Notes under the pieces: generated by a model
The model's database searches: none
The model's input: the letters and a program-made list of their open reading frames with translations, nothing else
What the model was told of the DNA's origin: nothing
Made by a program: the position numbers and the translations under genes
Shown: one piece after another, positions 1-8,983 of the stretch
Layout of the letters: each line of letters opens with the position of its first letter
Position numbering within the stretch: the stretch's first letter is position 1
Assembly (NCBI GenBank): GCA_963677935.2
Contig: CAXXEH010000003.1
Span: 4,526,001 to 4,590,000, forward strand
Direction of reading: 5' to 3'
Source of the DNA: JAAFHB01 sp963677935
Lineage (GTDB): Bacteria; Bacteroidota; Bacteroidia; Bacteroidales; Prolixibacteraceae
Length of the DNA stretch: 64,000 nucleotides

Positions 1-92
1 GTTCCTCCGGCCCACAATGTTTCATCATCCGGATGGGCTACAATCAAGACAACGCTCCTTGCTTTTTCGCTATTAAAATAAGATGTGTTCAC
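1..92 (-). CDS. PIG-L family deacetylase (LmbE-like), N-terminal part only
   Basis: The minus strand reads into the left edge with AHPDDETLWAGG. This is the metal-binding AHPDDE signature at the N-terminus of PIG-L/LmbE zinc deacetylases, which remove N-acetyl groups from sugar conjugates. The likely start is GTG at 92, because the only upstream in-frame stop is the TAG that also ends the upstream gene at 120 and no ATG lies between. The gene is cut by the window edge. It lies directly downstream of, and probably in an operon with, the small gene at 120-509. Family assignment is firm from the motif; the substrate is unknown. Confidence 0.8.
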   Translation of the reverse strand, partial: MNTSYFNSEKARSVVLIVAHPDDETLWAGG

Positions 93-119
93 ATGACCTG
101 GTATAAATCTGGTTCCTAA

Positions 120-509
120 CTATTCCTTTACGGATAAGAAATAATTATTGACAAACGAATTTCGCTCTGTTTCCGACATTTTATCGGTACTACAAATTTC
201 AATTTTGATTTTATTGAAAAGATGATTCTTATTCAATAAGTTGAGTAATTCACTTTTTGCATCAGTTGGTCCAAAAAGAATGACACTTTCATAACCAAGA
301 ATCACATCACCAAGATTATTATAATAGGTCGAAAGTTGACCGTGTTCTATGTTAAGTAAATGACTTTCATCTTTATAAACGTATTGATCATCCGGTTTTT
401 GTTCAGGTTTTGATTCAATAATAGCTGTACTGAATGGATCATTTGACAAATCAATAAGGTATGCGATTGAATGATCCATCCAAATACCCAAATATTTCGT
501 TGACTTCAT
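120..509 (-). CDS. Uncharacterised 129-aa cytosolic protein, possibly eRF1/host-attachment-like fold
   Basis: This 129-residue protein has no signal peptide or membrane segment. Its outline is an N-terminal GIWMDHSIAYLIDL strand, a linker with HGQLSTYYNNL, then VILFGPTDAKSELLNLL and an alternating beta/alpha C-terminus. That order (an Asp-bearing strand, then a GPtdAK-like segment before a helix) recalls small bacteroidete proteins related to eRF1 domain 3 or the host-attachment family, but I cannot prove this from the sequence. It precedes the PIG-L gene with about 27 bp to the predicted GTG. Function unknown. Confidence 0.65.
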   Translation of the reverse strand: MKSTKYLGIWMDHSIAYLIDLSNDPFSTAIIESKPEQKPDDQYVYKDESHLLNIEHGQLSTYYNNLGDVILGYESVILFGPTDAKSELLNLLNKNHLFNKIKIEICSTDKMSETERNSFVNNYFLSVKE

Positions 510-557
510 TTTAAAAAATATAAGTTGAAACTTAACACTACAAGTAATTAAGAATCT

Positions 558-2900
558 TTAATTACTGTACTTATCGATTGTTAATCTCGCCATGAGGTAA
601 CTTATTGTGGACTCGGCACCCTGATTGAGGTTCACATGCGTCTCTTCCAATCCATCGTAACATCCACCGGTGCAAGGATTGTAAACAATTTGATGCAGGC
701 GGTTATTTCCCAAAAACCAGTCAAATGCTGTTTCCATTTTAGATCGGTAATCTTCTTCTGAAAATGCATCATAAAATTTACTCAATGTCATAATGGTATA
801 AGCCACATCAATTGGTTGTTCACCGAAATGCCCCTCTTCTTCACCCCTTAGCAACCATTTTTTATTGGAAATTACCTCTATTCCGTTTTCGTTGAAAGTT
901 CGGGATAACAGAAAATTAAGCGAGGAAACGGCAATCTCTTTATAGATCGTTTCACCGGTCAGCAGCCAGGTATACAACATAGCTTCCGGCAGAATGCTGT
1001 TGGCATAGGTAAGATAACCCTCGAACCATTCCCATTTTTGATCCGATTCATGTTTATACATTTGAACCAAACGATCAGCAAGGGTCTTTATCAGAACGAG
1101 GTTTTCCGTTAACTTTATCGTCCGGTGATAATAATATAATCCTTTTATGGCAAATGCAATTGCTCTTGTTGAATGGATATTTCTGAATGAGGGTAATGAT
1201 TTTTCGAATATCCTGTCAGCTTCCAATACAATCTTAGCAGGTAAAACATCAATTAATGATATCAAATATCCTAAAGCCCAGACAGCTCTTCCGTTCGAAT
1301 CATCCAAATTAACAGTATAGTTTTGTTGAGTAAACTGTTTGTCCTGATCTACATAGTTTAAAAAATCGCCTGACGGTTGTTGGCAATAACCTATAAAGTT
1401 GAGGTACTTTTGTATGTAATAAAGATTCTTTTCATCTCCTGTCAATTTGAAATTCATGCAGAATGCGATCATCGCCCGTGCATTATCGTCCAACGTATAG
1501 CCCGTGCTGATATCTGGCTGGTTAATCTTTGAAAACTGAATAATTCCGATGTTAGTGGTCATTTGTTTCACGTGGTCCAGGTTGATGACCGGCAGATTAT
1601 ATCCCATGATCTTTTTATTATCAATCACTTTCTTTAACAGCATTGCATGTGAAACTGCAGAATTTTCCCAGGAAGTGGAAACTATTTTTTGCAGTACATT
1701 AACACTCATGTTTTTCCTCAGTTGTTCATCGCGGAGTAACCGGACAACGCTTTCGGCCAATTGATCTGAATTGCGAAAATCAAAAATAATACCGGTATCC
1801 AGGGTCAATACCTCTTTTGCATGGGGAATAGGTGTTGAAATAATCGGACAGCCACAACTCATTGCATAGGCGAATGTGCCACTTACAGCCTGGTTCGGAT
1901 CGTTGGTAGTAAAAAGATAAATATCTGTAAGTTGCAAATATTCGAGCAATTCTGGCAATGCCAAATATTTATTAATGAATCTTACATTATCCTGAAGCGC
2001 CAAATCTATTACTTTTTGTTCGAGTAGATCCCGGTATTTCTCTCCTTCGTTTTTCACGACCTCCGGATGGGTTTTACCAATGATCAGAAACATCACATCA
2101 TGACACTGCTTAACAATGGCGGGCATTGCGTCGAGTGTGGTCTCAATACTTTTTCCGGAACTCAGCAATCCGAAAGTTGTCAGAACTTTCCGATCCTTCA
2201 AATCATATTTTGCCTTTAAAAAAATTTCGCTTAAATGGAGGACCAAATGTGTGCCATGAGCAATCACCGATATCTTTTGTCGTGGAACTCCATACTCATT
2301 TGTTAAGATATCAGCTGAACTGTTGGTCATGACAATAATTGAATTACAAATGGTGGCAACTGCTTTTATTTTGGATCTCAACTCCTGATCCGGATGAGGA
2401 AGTACGGTGTGAAAAACAATCACCACCGGTTTTGAGAGTTCATACAAAAATTGGAGAAATGCACTTTCCTGTTGTTTGTAGAAGCCAAACTCATGCTGAA
2501 TTAAAACGACCTGGATTTTATCGTTACTGTTTATTTTAAGCAAAAGATTTTCATAATCAGCAACTATTGAGGTTCTTAGAACGTACTTTACTTCACCGGG
2601 ATAGGTATGGATTTCATCTCCCGATTCTAAAGCACAAACTTTAATCGATAAAGAGCTACTGAATTTACTATTAAGTGACTTGATCAGATCCTGCGAATAG
2701 GTAGCTATACCACATTCCCGCGGAGGATATGAAGTGATTAACAGGATTTCTGCTTGTCCAATGGCAGATTCCTTTATTGGATTTTGTTTTCTTATGCATG
2801 GGGTAAACACCGGATATACGGTATTTACCTGACCATATAACTCATCGTACTGGTGAACATCATCTTTTAAAAGTTCGGATTCTATTTTATTTTTCATCAT
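558..2900 (-). CDS. Glycosyltransferase family 4 domain fused to an (alpha/alpha)6 glycosidase-like domain
   Basis: The protein has 780 residues in two parts. Residues about 50-430 are a GT-B glycosyltransferase: the N-terminal segment ITSYPPRECGIATYSQDL, then GTFAYAMSCGCPIISTPIPH followed by KEVL, which fits the EX7E nucleotide-sugar region of GT4. Residues about 440-780 have repeated helical hairpins with YTLDDNARAMIAF, LDDSNGRAVWALGYL and GEQPIDVAYTIMTL, typical of six-hairpin glycosidase-like toroids. No signal peptide is seen, so it is cytosolic. A GH130 gene lies nearby at 5938-7518, and such GT4/toroid proteins are often found next to GH130 genes in Bacteroidota. A role in making or turning over a mannose-containing glycan is inference. 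Confidence 0.85.
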   Translation of the reverse strand: MMKNKIESELLKDDVHQYDELYGQVNTVYPVFTPCIRKQNPIKESAIGQAEILLITSYPPRECGIATYSQDLIKSLNSKFSSSLSIKVCALESGDEIHTYPGEVKYVLRTSIVADYENLLLKINSNDKIQVVLIQHEFGFYKQQESAFLQFLYELSKPVVIVFHTVLPHPDQELRSKIKAVATICNSIIVMTNSSADILTNEYGVPRQKISVIAHGTHLVLHLSEIFLKAKYDLKDRKVLTTFGLLSSGKSIETTLDAMPAIVKQCHDVMFLIIGKTHPEVVKNEGEKYRDLLEQKVIDLALQDNVRFINKYLALPELLEYLQLTDIYLFTTNDPNQAVSGTFAYAMSCGCPIISTPIPHAKEVLTLDTGIIFDFRNSDQLAESVVRLLRDEQLRKNMSVNVLQKIVSTSWENSAVSHAMLLKKVIDNKKIMGYNLPVINLDHVKQMTTNIGIIQFSKINQPDISTGYTLDDNARAMIAFCMNFKLTGDEKNLYYIQKYLNFIGYCQQPSGDFLNYVDQDKQFTQQNYTVNLDDSNGRAVWALGYLISLIDVLPAKIVLEADRIFEKSLPSFRNIHSTRAIAFAIKGLYYYHRTIKLTENLVLIKTLADRLVQMYKHESDQKWEWFEGYLTYANSILPEAMLYTWLLTGETIYKEIAVSSLNFLLSRTFNENGIEVISNKKWLLRGEEEGHFGEQPIDVAYTIMTLSKFYDAFSEEDYRSKMETAFDWFLGNNRLHQIVYNPCTGGCYDGLEETHVNLNQGAESTISYLMARLTIDKYSN

Positions 2901-3021
2901 TTAAAATATAAATAATTAATGCCTATGCAATTTGTTTGTTATTAATTTCACCTCCCATACAACCAGGGATGCTTTTCCCTTAAAGGTGATGGAATTTTGA
3001 TTGGAGCACTATTTGAGGCTT

Positions 3022-4131
3022 TTAAAGCCTGACTTTTTTTAGCTTTTTCAGGATTGGACTTATCTTAATTAATGGGGGCATCGTGTCGCCCAATAAAAAT
3101 CCCCATGGTTTTAATGATTCAAGATGATCACAAATAAGCTTGATAATTGCAAGAAGGGGTATTGATAGAAACATTCCTGATATGCCCCACAATTGATTCC
3201 CAACAAAAACCACCAATATCGAGAACAGGGCATTTATTTTTACTTTTGACGCCACAATATATGGGACGATATAGTTGTTGTCGATTAGTTGAATAATATA
3301 ATAGCCTATTAAAACGTAGAGGGAGTACCATGCTGTTGATTTGGTTGCCAAGGCTACGATCATTGGTAAAGCCACTGCGACTAGACCTCCGATGTATGGA
3401 ATAACGTTAAGCAGTGCACCGATAATTCCGAGCAGAATCGCATAATCAATTCCAAGTACTAAAAGAAAAGCTGAATTAAGACCTGCAACCATGACCGCTT
3501 CTATGATAAGTCCAACTAAATAGTGCTGGATAACTTTTTTTATCTGGGAGACAATCTCTTTTACCTGACTTTGGTTCTTTTCACAAAAAAGGCGGTGAAT
3601 AAACTCAATGATAAGGGGTTGGTAAAACAGTATTAAAAAAACATAGACTGGAATTAAAAACAGAATCATTATTACACCTCCTACCGAAATCAGCGTTTGC
3701 CCGATAGCTTCATTACTTATATTGAGAAATTCATTTTTGATATTGGTAATCCAGTCGTGGATCTTTTGCGGATCGATTTCAAAATAACCGGCTAAACTTG
3801 TGATGGATTGATTGAGTGTATCGGTAAATTTTTCAACAAGAAGCGGCCATGAATCGCTAAACTGGCTCGCCTGTGAAAATATAAGTACAAAAAAAGCAAC
3901 GATAAACAAGGAGGTAAGGGCTAAAACTATCACAATAGCTATTATTCTGTTTATTTTTAACCTGACGAAGAAATTAACTACAGGATGAAGCACAACTGCA
4001 ATAATTATTGCAAAAACCAAAGGAACAATAATACCCTGAGCGATGTATAATATCGCAACAAATGCAATCAGGCCAATCAGAAAAATAGAGGCCATTGCAA
4101 AAAAAGGTAATTGTAATTCCCTGTTTATCAA
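3022..4131 (-). CDS. AI-2E family transporter (PerM/UPF0118-like)
   Basis: A 369-residue polytopic membrane protein with about eight hydrophobic segments. N-terminal paired helices (residues about 10-90) are followed by a long amphipathic middle region (about 95-150) and a C-terminal bundle containing LGIIGALLNVIPYIGGLVA, a typical PerM/AI-2E family segment. The family exports small molecules or ions; true autoinducer-2 export has been shown for few members. It starts 5 bp after the stop of the gene at 4137-4526 and is the last of three closely spaced envelope genes (4874 down to 3022), so it is probably cotranscribed with them. Confidence 0.9.
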   Translation of the reverse strand: MINRELQLPFFAMASIFLIGLIAFVAILYIAQGIIVPLVFAIIIAVVLHPVVNFFVRLKINRIIAIVIVLALTSLFIVAFFVLIFSQASQFSDSWPLLVEKFTDTLNQSITSLAGYFEIDPQKIHDWITNIKNEFLNISNEAIGQTLISVGGVIMILFLIPVYVFLILFYQPLIIEFIHRLFCEKNQSQVKEIVSQIKKVIQHYLVGLIIEAVMVAGLNSAFLLVLGIDYAILLGIIGALLNVIPYIGGLVAVALPMIVALATKSTAWYSLYVLIGYYIIQLIDNNYIVPYIVASKVKINALFSILVVFVGNQLWGISGMFLSIPLLAIIKLICDHLESLKPWGFLLGDTMPPLIKISPILKKLKKVRL

Positions 4132-4136
4132 AACTT

Positions 4137-4526
4137 TTAATTTTGCATCTCTTTCTTGCGAAGAAATCGTTGATAGATGAACTGTCCGATTGATCTGATT
4201 GTGCCAGGATGTTGTGTAACTGTATTTGTAACACCTAACTGCATCACAAAGCCCAGCAACTTACGTATTAAATTACCTGAAGACCCTATTACAATTTTCT
4301 TTGAGAAATAGCCGGTTGCCAAACCTAAAGCTGTGCCTAATATATTATCTATCAAGTAAGGCGAAGAAACGACTTCGGAAAAGCTCCTTTTGAGAAGATT
4401 AACGGGTTTCAAACTTTCGTAGGTTCTGTAAAACTGTTCCTTTAAAAGCTCCCCTTCCATCGCTTGCTGAACTTCGAGTAGTTGAATTTCATTCTTCAAC
4501 TCGACCTGGGTTATTCTGTGTTCCAT
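4137..4526 (-). CDS. Conserved small membrane-associated protein of unknown function
   Basis: 129 residues. An N-terminal amphipathic region (about 1-50, rich in Glu, Lys and Gln) is followed by two moderately hydrophobic stretches: YLIDNILGTALGLATGYF (about 56-73) and LIRKLLGFVMQLGVT (about 86-100). A basic C-terminus (RFLRKKEMQN) follows. I do not recognise the family. It sits 6 bp downstream of the Holin-X-like gene and 5 bp upstream of the AI-2E transporter, so a shared job in envelope stress physiology is likely from context only. Confidence 0.7.
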   Translation of the reverse strand: MEHRITQVELKNEIQLLEVQQAMEGELLKEQFYRTYESLKPVNLLKRSFSEVVSSPYLIDNILGTALGLATGYFSKKIVIGSSGNLIRKLLGFVMQLGVTNTVTQHPGTIRSIGQFIYQRFLRKKEMQN

Positions 4527-4532
4527 CTTGAT

Positions 4533-4874
4533 TTATTTAAGCAACTGATAAATGAAATTATTACCTGCCCTTTTTTTAATCCACTGATACAAGAACAGAC
4601 GGATAAAAATGGCTGCAAATCCATAAAAAGCTGCTAATGCAAAGAATCCATAACCGGTTTTTCCAAAGATTTCGCCAATCCAGAAAGCCAGACCTATATT
4701 AAGGAAAAGCATGAATGACAAAAAAAAGAGTAATACAACCAGGCATGGAATTAAAGTGGAAACTGCTTCCGTAGTTTTATCCAGAGCTTTTAATTTAACC
4801 AATCGGAAGCTCGTCTGGCCATATTCGGTAGCTTTTTCAATTAGTGATTCCAACATCTTTGAAGTGTCTTCCAT
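4533..4874 (-). CDS. Holin-X-like (PF07332-type) phage-holin-superfamily membrane protein
   Basis: 113 residues: a soluble N-terminal helix (1-38), two membrane helices (about 40-65 and 73-97) and a basic tail (QWIKKRAGN). This is the layout of the putative actinobacterial Holin-X / phage-holin 3_6 family, which is common in chromosomal stress clusters and is not evidence of a prophage here. It is the first gene of the 4874-3022 unit. I see no copy of the 40-bp stress element in its upstream region. Confidence 0.75.
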   Translation of the reverse strand: MEDTSKMLESLIEKATEYGQTSFRLVKLKALDKTTEAVSTLIPCLVVLLFFLSFMLFLNIGLAFWIGEIFGKTGYGFFALAAFYGFAAIFIRLFLYQWIKKRAGNNFIYQLLK

Positions 4875-5090
4875 TGTATAGTTTCGGATAAGTTTATTAT
4901 TGAATAGAGGAATATTTAGTATTCAGAAAGTTGTAAATCACAATTTGAGCCCACTCCGAAAATCCATGTCTGGGGTGATTAAAGATCACTTCCTTGACTT
5001 ATTCTAACTTCACTCTAACCGGACTATCGCTTACTAAAACGCTGACATGTTCAATCTCCTTCGGAGCAGACTCAATATTTTAACGATCCT

Positions 5091-5369
5091 TTAATCCTTT
5101 GACATTTTAATCTCTTTCTCAGTCTCGTCTAACTTGACTTTCGCCTTTTTGGCAAATGCCGAAACTTCTTCTTTAACCTTTTCAAGTTTTTCGGAGAGGT
5201 CATCGGCATATTCATTAAATTTCTCTTTCAGCCCTTCGGAATACCTTTCTCCCTTCTTCAAAATTCTTCTACGGGTACGTGATCCCTTTGCCGGGGCAAG
5301 TAATATCCCGGCTAATGCACCGACAGCTACTCCAGCCAATACACCTAACAATACTTTTCCTGAATTCAT
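5091..5369 (-). CDS. YtxH domain-containing protein
   Basis: 92 residues. The N-terminal glycine-rich membrane helix (KVLLGVLAGVAVGALAGILL, residues 5-24) is followed by APAKGSRTRRRI and then a long charged coiled coil (about 35-92). This is the standard YtxH architecture, a small stress-induced inner-membrane protein. The nearest upstream element is one of five copies of a 40-bp repeat (5438-5477), with a CTTTG -7 element at 5409-5413, so the gene is predicted to belong to the stress regulon described at that site. Confidence 0.9.
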   Translation of the reverse strand: MNSGKVLLGVLAGVAVGALAGILLAPAKGSRTRRRILKKGERYSEGLKEKFNEYADDLSEKLEKVKEEVSAFAKKAKVKLDETEKEIKMSKD

Positions 5370-5408
5370 AATACTTATTATTAAAAATATTTAAATAATT
5401 ACAATACA

Positions 5409-5477
5409 CAAAGATGAGGCACTAATGGGTGATAATTGTTACACAATTAACGTGAAGTGTTACATCATTCACACATT
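5409..5477 (-). promoter_or_regulatory. Stress-regulon promoter, site 1 (upstream of YtxH gene)
   Basis: The 40-bp element lies at 5438-5477. On the plus strand it reads GTTACACAATT, 10 nt, then GTTACATCATTCACACATT; the two GTTAC half-sites start 21 bp apart. Read toward the gene, a CTTTG -7 core (5413-5409, in the context CATCTTTG) follows after exactly 24 nt. No TTG -33 box is present at the usual spacing, so the element would lie at about -33 to -72 and act as a class II-type activator site. The gene start is about 40 bp further on. Confidence 0.8.
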
Positions 5478-5516
5478 AAAAGTCATTAAAATCCCTGACA
5501 AAACAGGTCATTAAGA

Positions 5517-5705
5517 TTAATCAAGCGATGCAATAATAGCGGTTAACTCTTCTTCCGTTTTGCAGAGCAGGATCTTATGTTTCCCAAACAGCTCCTGTTT
5601 TTGACCTTCCTGAAACAGCTGGTCATTTTCAGTCAGGCTTGCATATTTCATTTTGAGTGCACCTTTTAACATGTGCCAGTTTCCGTTTTTTTCTGTCGTA
5701 TCCAT
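5517..5705 (-). CDS. CsbD-like stress protein
   Basis: 62 residues from ATG at 5705. The core NGNWHMLKGALKMKYASLTE followed by NDQLFQEGQKQELFGK matches the CsbD-family pattern W..LKG.lK.kya.LTd.Dl...eGk..El.Gk, and the C-terminus has the KTEEELTAII helix of bacteroidete versions. An upstream in-frame ATG at 5744 is rejected because it overlaps the predicted -7 element (5742-5746). The protein is small, soluble and of unknown mechanism; relatives are induced in general stress. Its promoter carries site 2 of the 40-bp element. Confidence 0.8.
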   Translation of the reverse strand: MDTTEKNGNWHMLKGALKMKYASLTENDQLFQEGQKQELFGKHKILLCKTEEELTAIIASLD

Positions 5706-5741
5706 ACTATGAGTTCTATTAATGAAAACTATTCTACTGAT

Positions 5742-5810
5742 CAAAGATGAGGTCCGAATGACAGATTTTCGTTACACAATTGCATTGAAAATTTACATCA
5801 TTCACACATC
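5742..5810 (-). promoter_or_regulatory. Stress-regulon promoter, site 2 (upstream of CsbD-like gene)
   Basis: The element at 5771-5810 reads on the plus strand GTTACACAATT, 10 nt, then TTTACATCATTCACACATC; half-sites start 21 bp apart. The CTTTG core is at 5746-5742, again exactly 24 nt away. Like site 1 it has CCTCATCTTTG in the -7 region although the surrounding sequence differs. Transcription should begin near 5738-5735, about 30 bp before the ATG at 5705. Confidence 0.8.
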
Positions 5811-5937
5811 TTTATTGAACCTGGGCTTGGTCAAAATGTCCATAGATATAGCACCTTACAGGGAGATCCGGCAAGGAAAATTAACCTTCGAATAGAATGG
5901 GTTATGTGGGTGAGTTCCTGAACCGTTAACTATTTTT

Positions 5938-7518
5938 TTAGTTGCCGGAATCTTTTAGCGCATCAAGTAGCTCTTTGAGATTAACTGTCGCATAAGTTGA
6001 GGCATGATCTGACATGGCATAAGGGATAATCAAATCTTCATTATGAATCATTGAGCCGCAGGAATAAATTACATTCGGAACATAACCCTCTCTTTCTTCC
6101 TCGTTTGGAACCATTAAGGGGCCATTCAGTCTGCCTATTACATTCTCAGGGTTATCTAATTCATACAATGAGGCGCTTAAGGTGTATTCCCTCATTGAAC
6201 CCACGGCATGAGTAATGACCAGCCACCCTTCCGGTGTCTCAATGGGGGAACCGGAATTGCCTATTTGAACGAGTTCCCATGGGTGTTTGGGCCGCTGAAT
6301 AATTGTAGCATTGCGCCAGATATTTATATTATCCGAATAGGCAATATAATTATTTACACCATCTATTCTGCACAACATCACATACTTGCCATTTATTTTT
6401 CTTGGAAACAGCGCCATCCCCTTGTTTTGAGCCATTTCACCATTAATCGGCAAAATCCTAAAATCATAAAAATCTTTGGTACTTATTAGCTTGGGAAGGA
6501 TCGCAATTCCATCGTAAGCAGTATAGGTGGCATAATAAGTTACCTCGCCGTCATCATCCGTGAATTTAACAAACCTTGCATCTTCGATACCTCTTTGCTC
6601 GGTTGCCGAAATAGGGAAGATGACCCTTTCGGAAATGGCAGAATCAATTGAAAAATGAATCTCATAATGGGCTGAAGCAAGCCACATCATTTGATTAATT
6701 ATTTTAATGTGATCTTCAGTAAGTTTGGTATCCTTAATAGCTAATCCAAGGTTCCTCATCAACTCACCATAGGTAAAAATTTCTCCTAATTTATCTAAAA
6801 TAAAATCCGGAGAAACAGCCTTGGATTGAACCTCCATCTCTTCCTTTTTTTCAATAATGGCATTAGAAATTTGATTCTCAGGAACCTGTATTTCACCAAC
6901 ATCGACAAAGGGGGCAATAATAATGCTACCATGATCCTGCATTTCATTCAGCTTTTCACGAAAACTACTTTTTTTGTAGGTATTTCGTATAATTTTATCT
7001 GCTTCCGCAAGCATTTTTCCTACAGGCTCAAGGATCAGTTCATTATACCTGTCAAGAATTCCTGAACGAAAAACAACAGAAGAGATATGACCCTCACCCG
7101 TGGCCCTGAAACTAAAAATTACACGCTTTTCATCCAGTCCCAATTCGGATTGATCGGGATGTTCAATAATGGATGGATTAAAAAAAGCAGCTGATTCAAT
7201 TGAATATTCCATAGTAAAATAGGACCCAATCAAAGCTTTCTGTGCCAGAGTAAGATCCTCTTCATTAACTTCAATTTTGGCAAAGATGGGAGCCAGTCTG
7301 TCAAAATGTTTCTCAAAAATCCGGGAAATATTTCGGTGCCGGCGCGAATAACCTCTTAGCAGCTGACTCATCGCAGTATTAATCTCATTTGGAGGCATAG
7401 CCAATACATTTCTAATGATGTCGGCCGACCGTTCATCCTCCAAATAGAGAAAGCGGGCAATAACCCTGGTAGAATCAGGAGAAAAAATATACTTTTTTCT
7501 GTTTACTTTTACTTGCAT
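5938..7518 (-). CDS. Glycoside hydrolase family 130 protein (beta-mannoside phosphorylase/hydrolase family)
   Basis: 526 residues. Residues about 170-520 form the five-bladed propeller of GH130, with ERVIFPISATEQRGIEDARF, GSPIETPEGWLVITHAVG and GYVPNVIYSCG as conserved strand motifs. An N-terminal helical extension of about 170 residues is seen in larger bacteroidete GH130 members. The family uses phosphate or water to break beta-mannosidic bonds. I cannot tell phosphorylase from hydrolase here. No signal peptide is present, so it is cytosolic. It lies 3 bp after the WecA-like gene (7522-8640), an operon that links it to lipid-linked glycan synthesis. Confidence 0.88.
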   Translation of the reverse strand: MQVKVNRKKYIFSPDSTRVIARFLYLEDERSADIIRNVLAMPPNEINTAMSQLLRGYSRRHRNISRIFEKHFDRLAPIFAKIEVNEEDLTLAQKALIGSYFTMEYSIESAAFFNPSIIEHPDQSELGLDEKRVIFSFRATGEGHISSVVFRSGILDRYNELILEPVGKMLAEADKIIRNTYKKSSFREKLNEMQDHGSIIIAPFVDVGEIQVPENQISNAIIEKKEEMEVQSKAVSPDFILDKLGEIFTYGELMRNLGLAIKDTKLTEDHIKIINQMMWLASAHYEIHFSIDSAISERVIFPISATEQRGIEDARFVKFTDDDGEVTYYATYTAYDGIAILPKLISTKDFYDFRILPINGEMAQNKGMALFPRKINGKYVMLCRIDGVNNYIAYSDNINIWRNATIIQRPKHPWELVQIGNSGSPIETPEGWLVITHAVGSMREYTLSASLYELDNPENVIGRLNGPLMVPNEEEREGYVPNVIYSCGSMIHNEDLIIPYAMSDHASTYATVNLKELLDALKDSGN

Positions 7519-7521
7519 TTT

Positions 7522-8640
7522 TTATTTTTTAAAACGGTCCAACAAATCGGGAAGAAGCAGTTTCTGATATGGATCATTATTATCAATCAGGTGACGCTTA
7601 CGTATGATATAGGCAGGTATCAAAAAAAGGAAACTACCTGTAAAAACTATAAATCCTAATAACCTGGCAGGTCCAAGGGTCTGGAAGGCCAAAACCGGAA
7701 TTATAAAAAGAAGATTTAAAACTATTATAGTATAGGTGGCTCTTTTATGTGAATAACCCATTGCAAGCAGTCGGTGATGAAGATGGTTTTTATCGGCAGT
7801 AAATGGAGATTTCAACTGTAAGATCCTGATAGTAAAAACTCTTAGTGCATCAGCCATCGGGTAGATAAGAAATGCAAAAGAGACAACCGGGGCAGAGGCA
7901 ATTGAATATGGTAAACTTTGATCAATGTTAAATTCATTAAACTTTATCAGAATTACTGACATAACTGTACCGATTACAAGTGAACCGGTATCTCCCATAA
8001 AAATCCGGTTCTTCTTTCCGTAAACATTATAAAAGAAAAAGCCCAAAATGGATCCAGTTAAGGAAAACGAGATCAATGCGTAACTTAAATGGCCACTGAT
8101 CAAAAACCAGCCGCCAAAAACAACTGAACTCAGGATACTCAAACCTGCTGCCAGTCCATCAATGCCATCCATCAGATTAAATGCATTGATCGTAAAAACA
8201 ATGGCCACAAATGTCAGGATGACGCTTTGAAGTACACTAATTTCCCAGATTCCAAAAAACCCGTGCAGATTGGTAAATCTGATCTGAGCGGGAAAAATTA
8301 TAAAACATGCGGCGATTGCCTGAGCAAAAAGTTTTTTAATTGGCGAAATTGTTGCAATATCATCCTTTAATCCAATGAAGAACATAAGGATTACTGCGCC
8401 AAAAATGTAGACAAACTCCGAAAACTCGACAAACATCAACCCAAAGATTGATGAAAATACAAAACTGATGAAAATTGCAATTCCACCCAACGTGGGAATA
8501 GCACTTTTTGCAGAAGAGCGATCATTGGGATAATCGAAAAGATTCAGCAGATGAGCCAAACTTACCACAACAGGGACGGAATAAAGCGAAATACCTAACG
8601 CCATAACGCTGGATACCAGTATTACAAGAAAATTTGACAT
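7522..8640 (-). CDS. Undecaprenyl-phosphate sugar-1-phosphate transferase (MraY/WecA/TagO family)
   Basis: 372 residues with about ten membrane helices. The family motifs are in order: GLKDDIATISPIKKL (the Mg-binding DD), NAFNLMDGIDGLAAGLS, FMGDTGSLVIG and the C-terminal loop KNHLHHRLLAMG, which is typical of WecA/TagO rather than MraY. The enzyme transfers a HexNAc-1-phosphate from UDP-sugar to undecaprenyl phosphate and so starts O-antigen, capsule or other surface glycans. It is the first gene of a pair with GH130. The start ATG at 8640 is the first in frame. Confidence 0.9.
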   Translation of the reverse strand: MSNFLVILVSSVMALGISLYSVPVVVSLAHLLNLFDYPNDRSSAKSAIPTLGGIAIFISFVFSSIFGLMFVEFSEFVYIFGAVILMFFIGLKDDIATISPIKKLFAQAIAACFIIFPAQIRFTNLHGFFGIWEISVLQSVILTFVAIVFTINAFNLMDGIDGLAAGLSILSSVVFGGWFLISGHLSYALISFSLTGSILGFFFYNVYGKKNRIFMGDTGSLVIGTVMSVILIKFNEFNIDQSLPYSIASAPVVSFAFLIYPMADALRVFTIRILQLKSPFTADKNHLHHRLLAMGYSHKRATYTIIVLNLLFIIPVLAFQTLGPARLLGFIVFTGSFLFLIPAYIIRKRHLIDNNDPYQKLLLPDLLDRFKK

Positions 8641-8779
8641 TTCAATTTTGATCTAATCAACAATAATTTTACGAAAATCAAGGTGCCTGAAGAATGGAAA
8701 AATCATCAGTTATCTTTTCTGATCTTAACACGTATGATTTCAGAAAATATGAATTTCCTGTCCTACCTTGAACAAAATC

Positions 8780-8974
8780 CTAAGATTCATCTTTTGTAGT
8801 GCGCACCAGGTTTATCCCGGCGATAAAGAATATCAAACCCAGAATGCCGTAGATAGCGAATGCCTTAAAATCATACGTATTGCCTGATGCATTGACAAAC
8901 AGGATTGCAGCATACATAAGCCCGCTAATCCCAAGGAGCGTAAGTAATGCTCCAAAAATTCGTTTCAGATTCAT
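8780..8974 (-). CDS. Small two-helix membrane protein of unknown function
   Basis: 64 residues. Two membrane helices (about 6-28 and 36-57) have a short loop between them and a charged end (RTTKDES). It is 9 bp downstream of the Thivi_2564-like gene and is probably translated from the same mRNA, so it falls under stress-element site 3. The family is not recognised. Confidence 0.7.
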   Translation of the reverse strand: MNLKRIFGALLTLLGISGLMYAAILFVNASGNTYDFKAFAIYGILGLIFFIAGINLVRTTKDES

Positions 8975-8983
8975 ACCCTGGGT

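Noticed and set aside
4533..4874. Phage holin as evidence of a prophage
   Set aside because: Holin-X-type proteins are common chromosomal genes, and no other phage gene is near.
4921..5085. Possible sixth copy of the 40-bp element upstream of the Holin-X-like gene
   Set aside because: Only loose matches to the half-site are present, without the 21-bp partner or a CTTTG at 24 nt.
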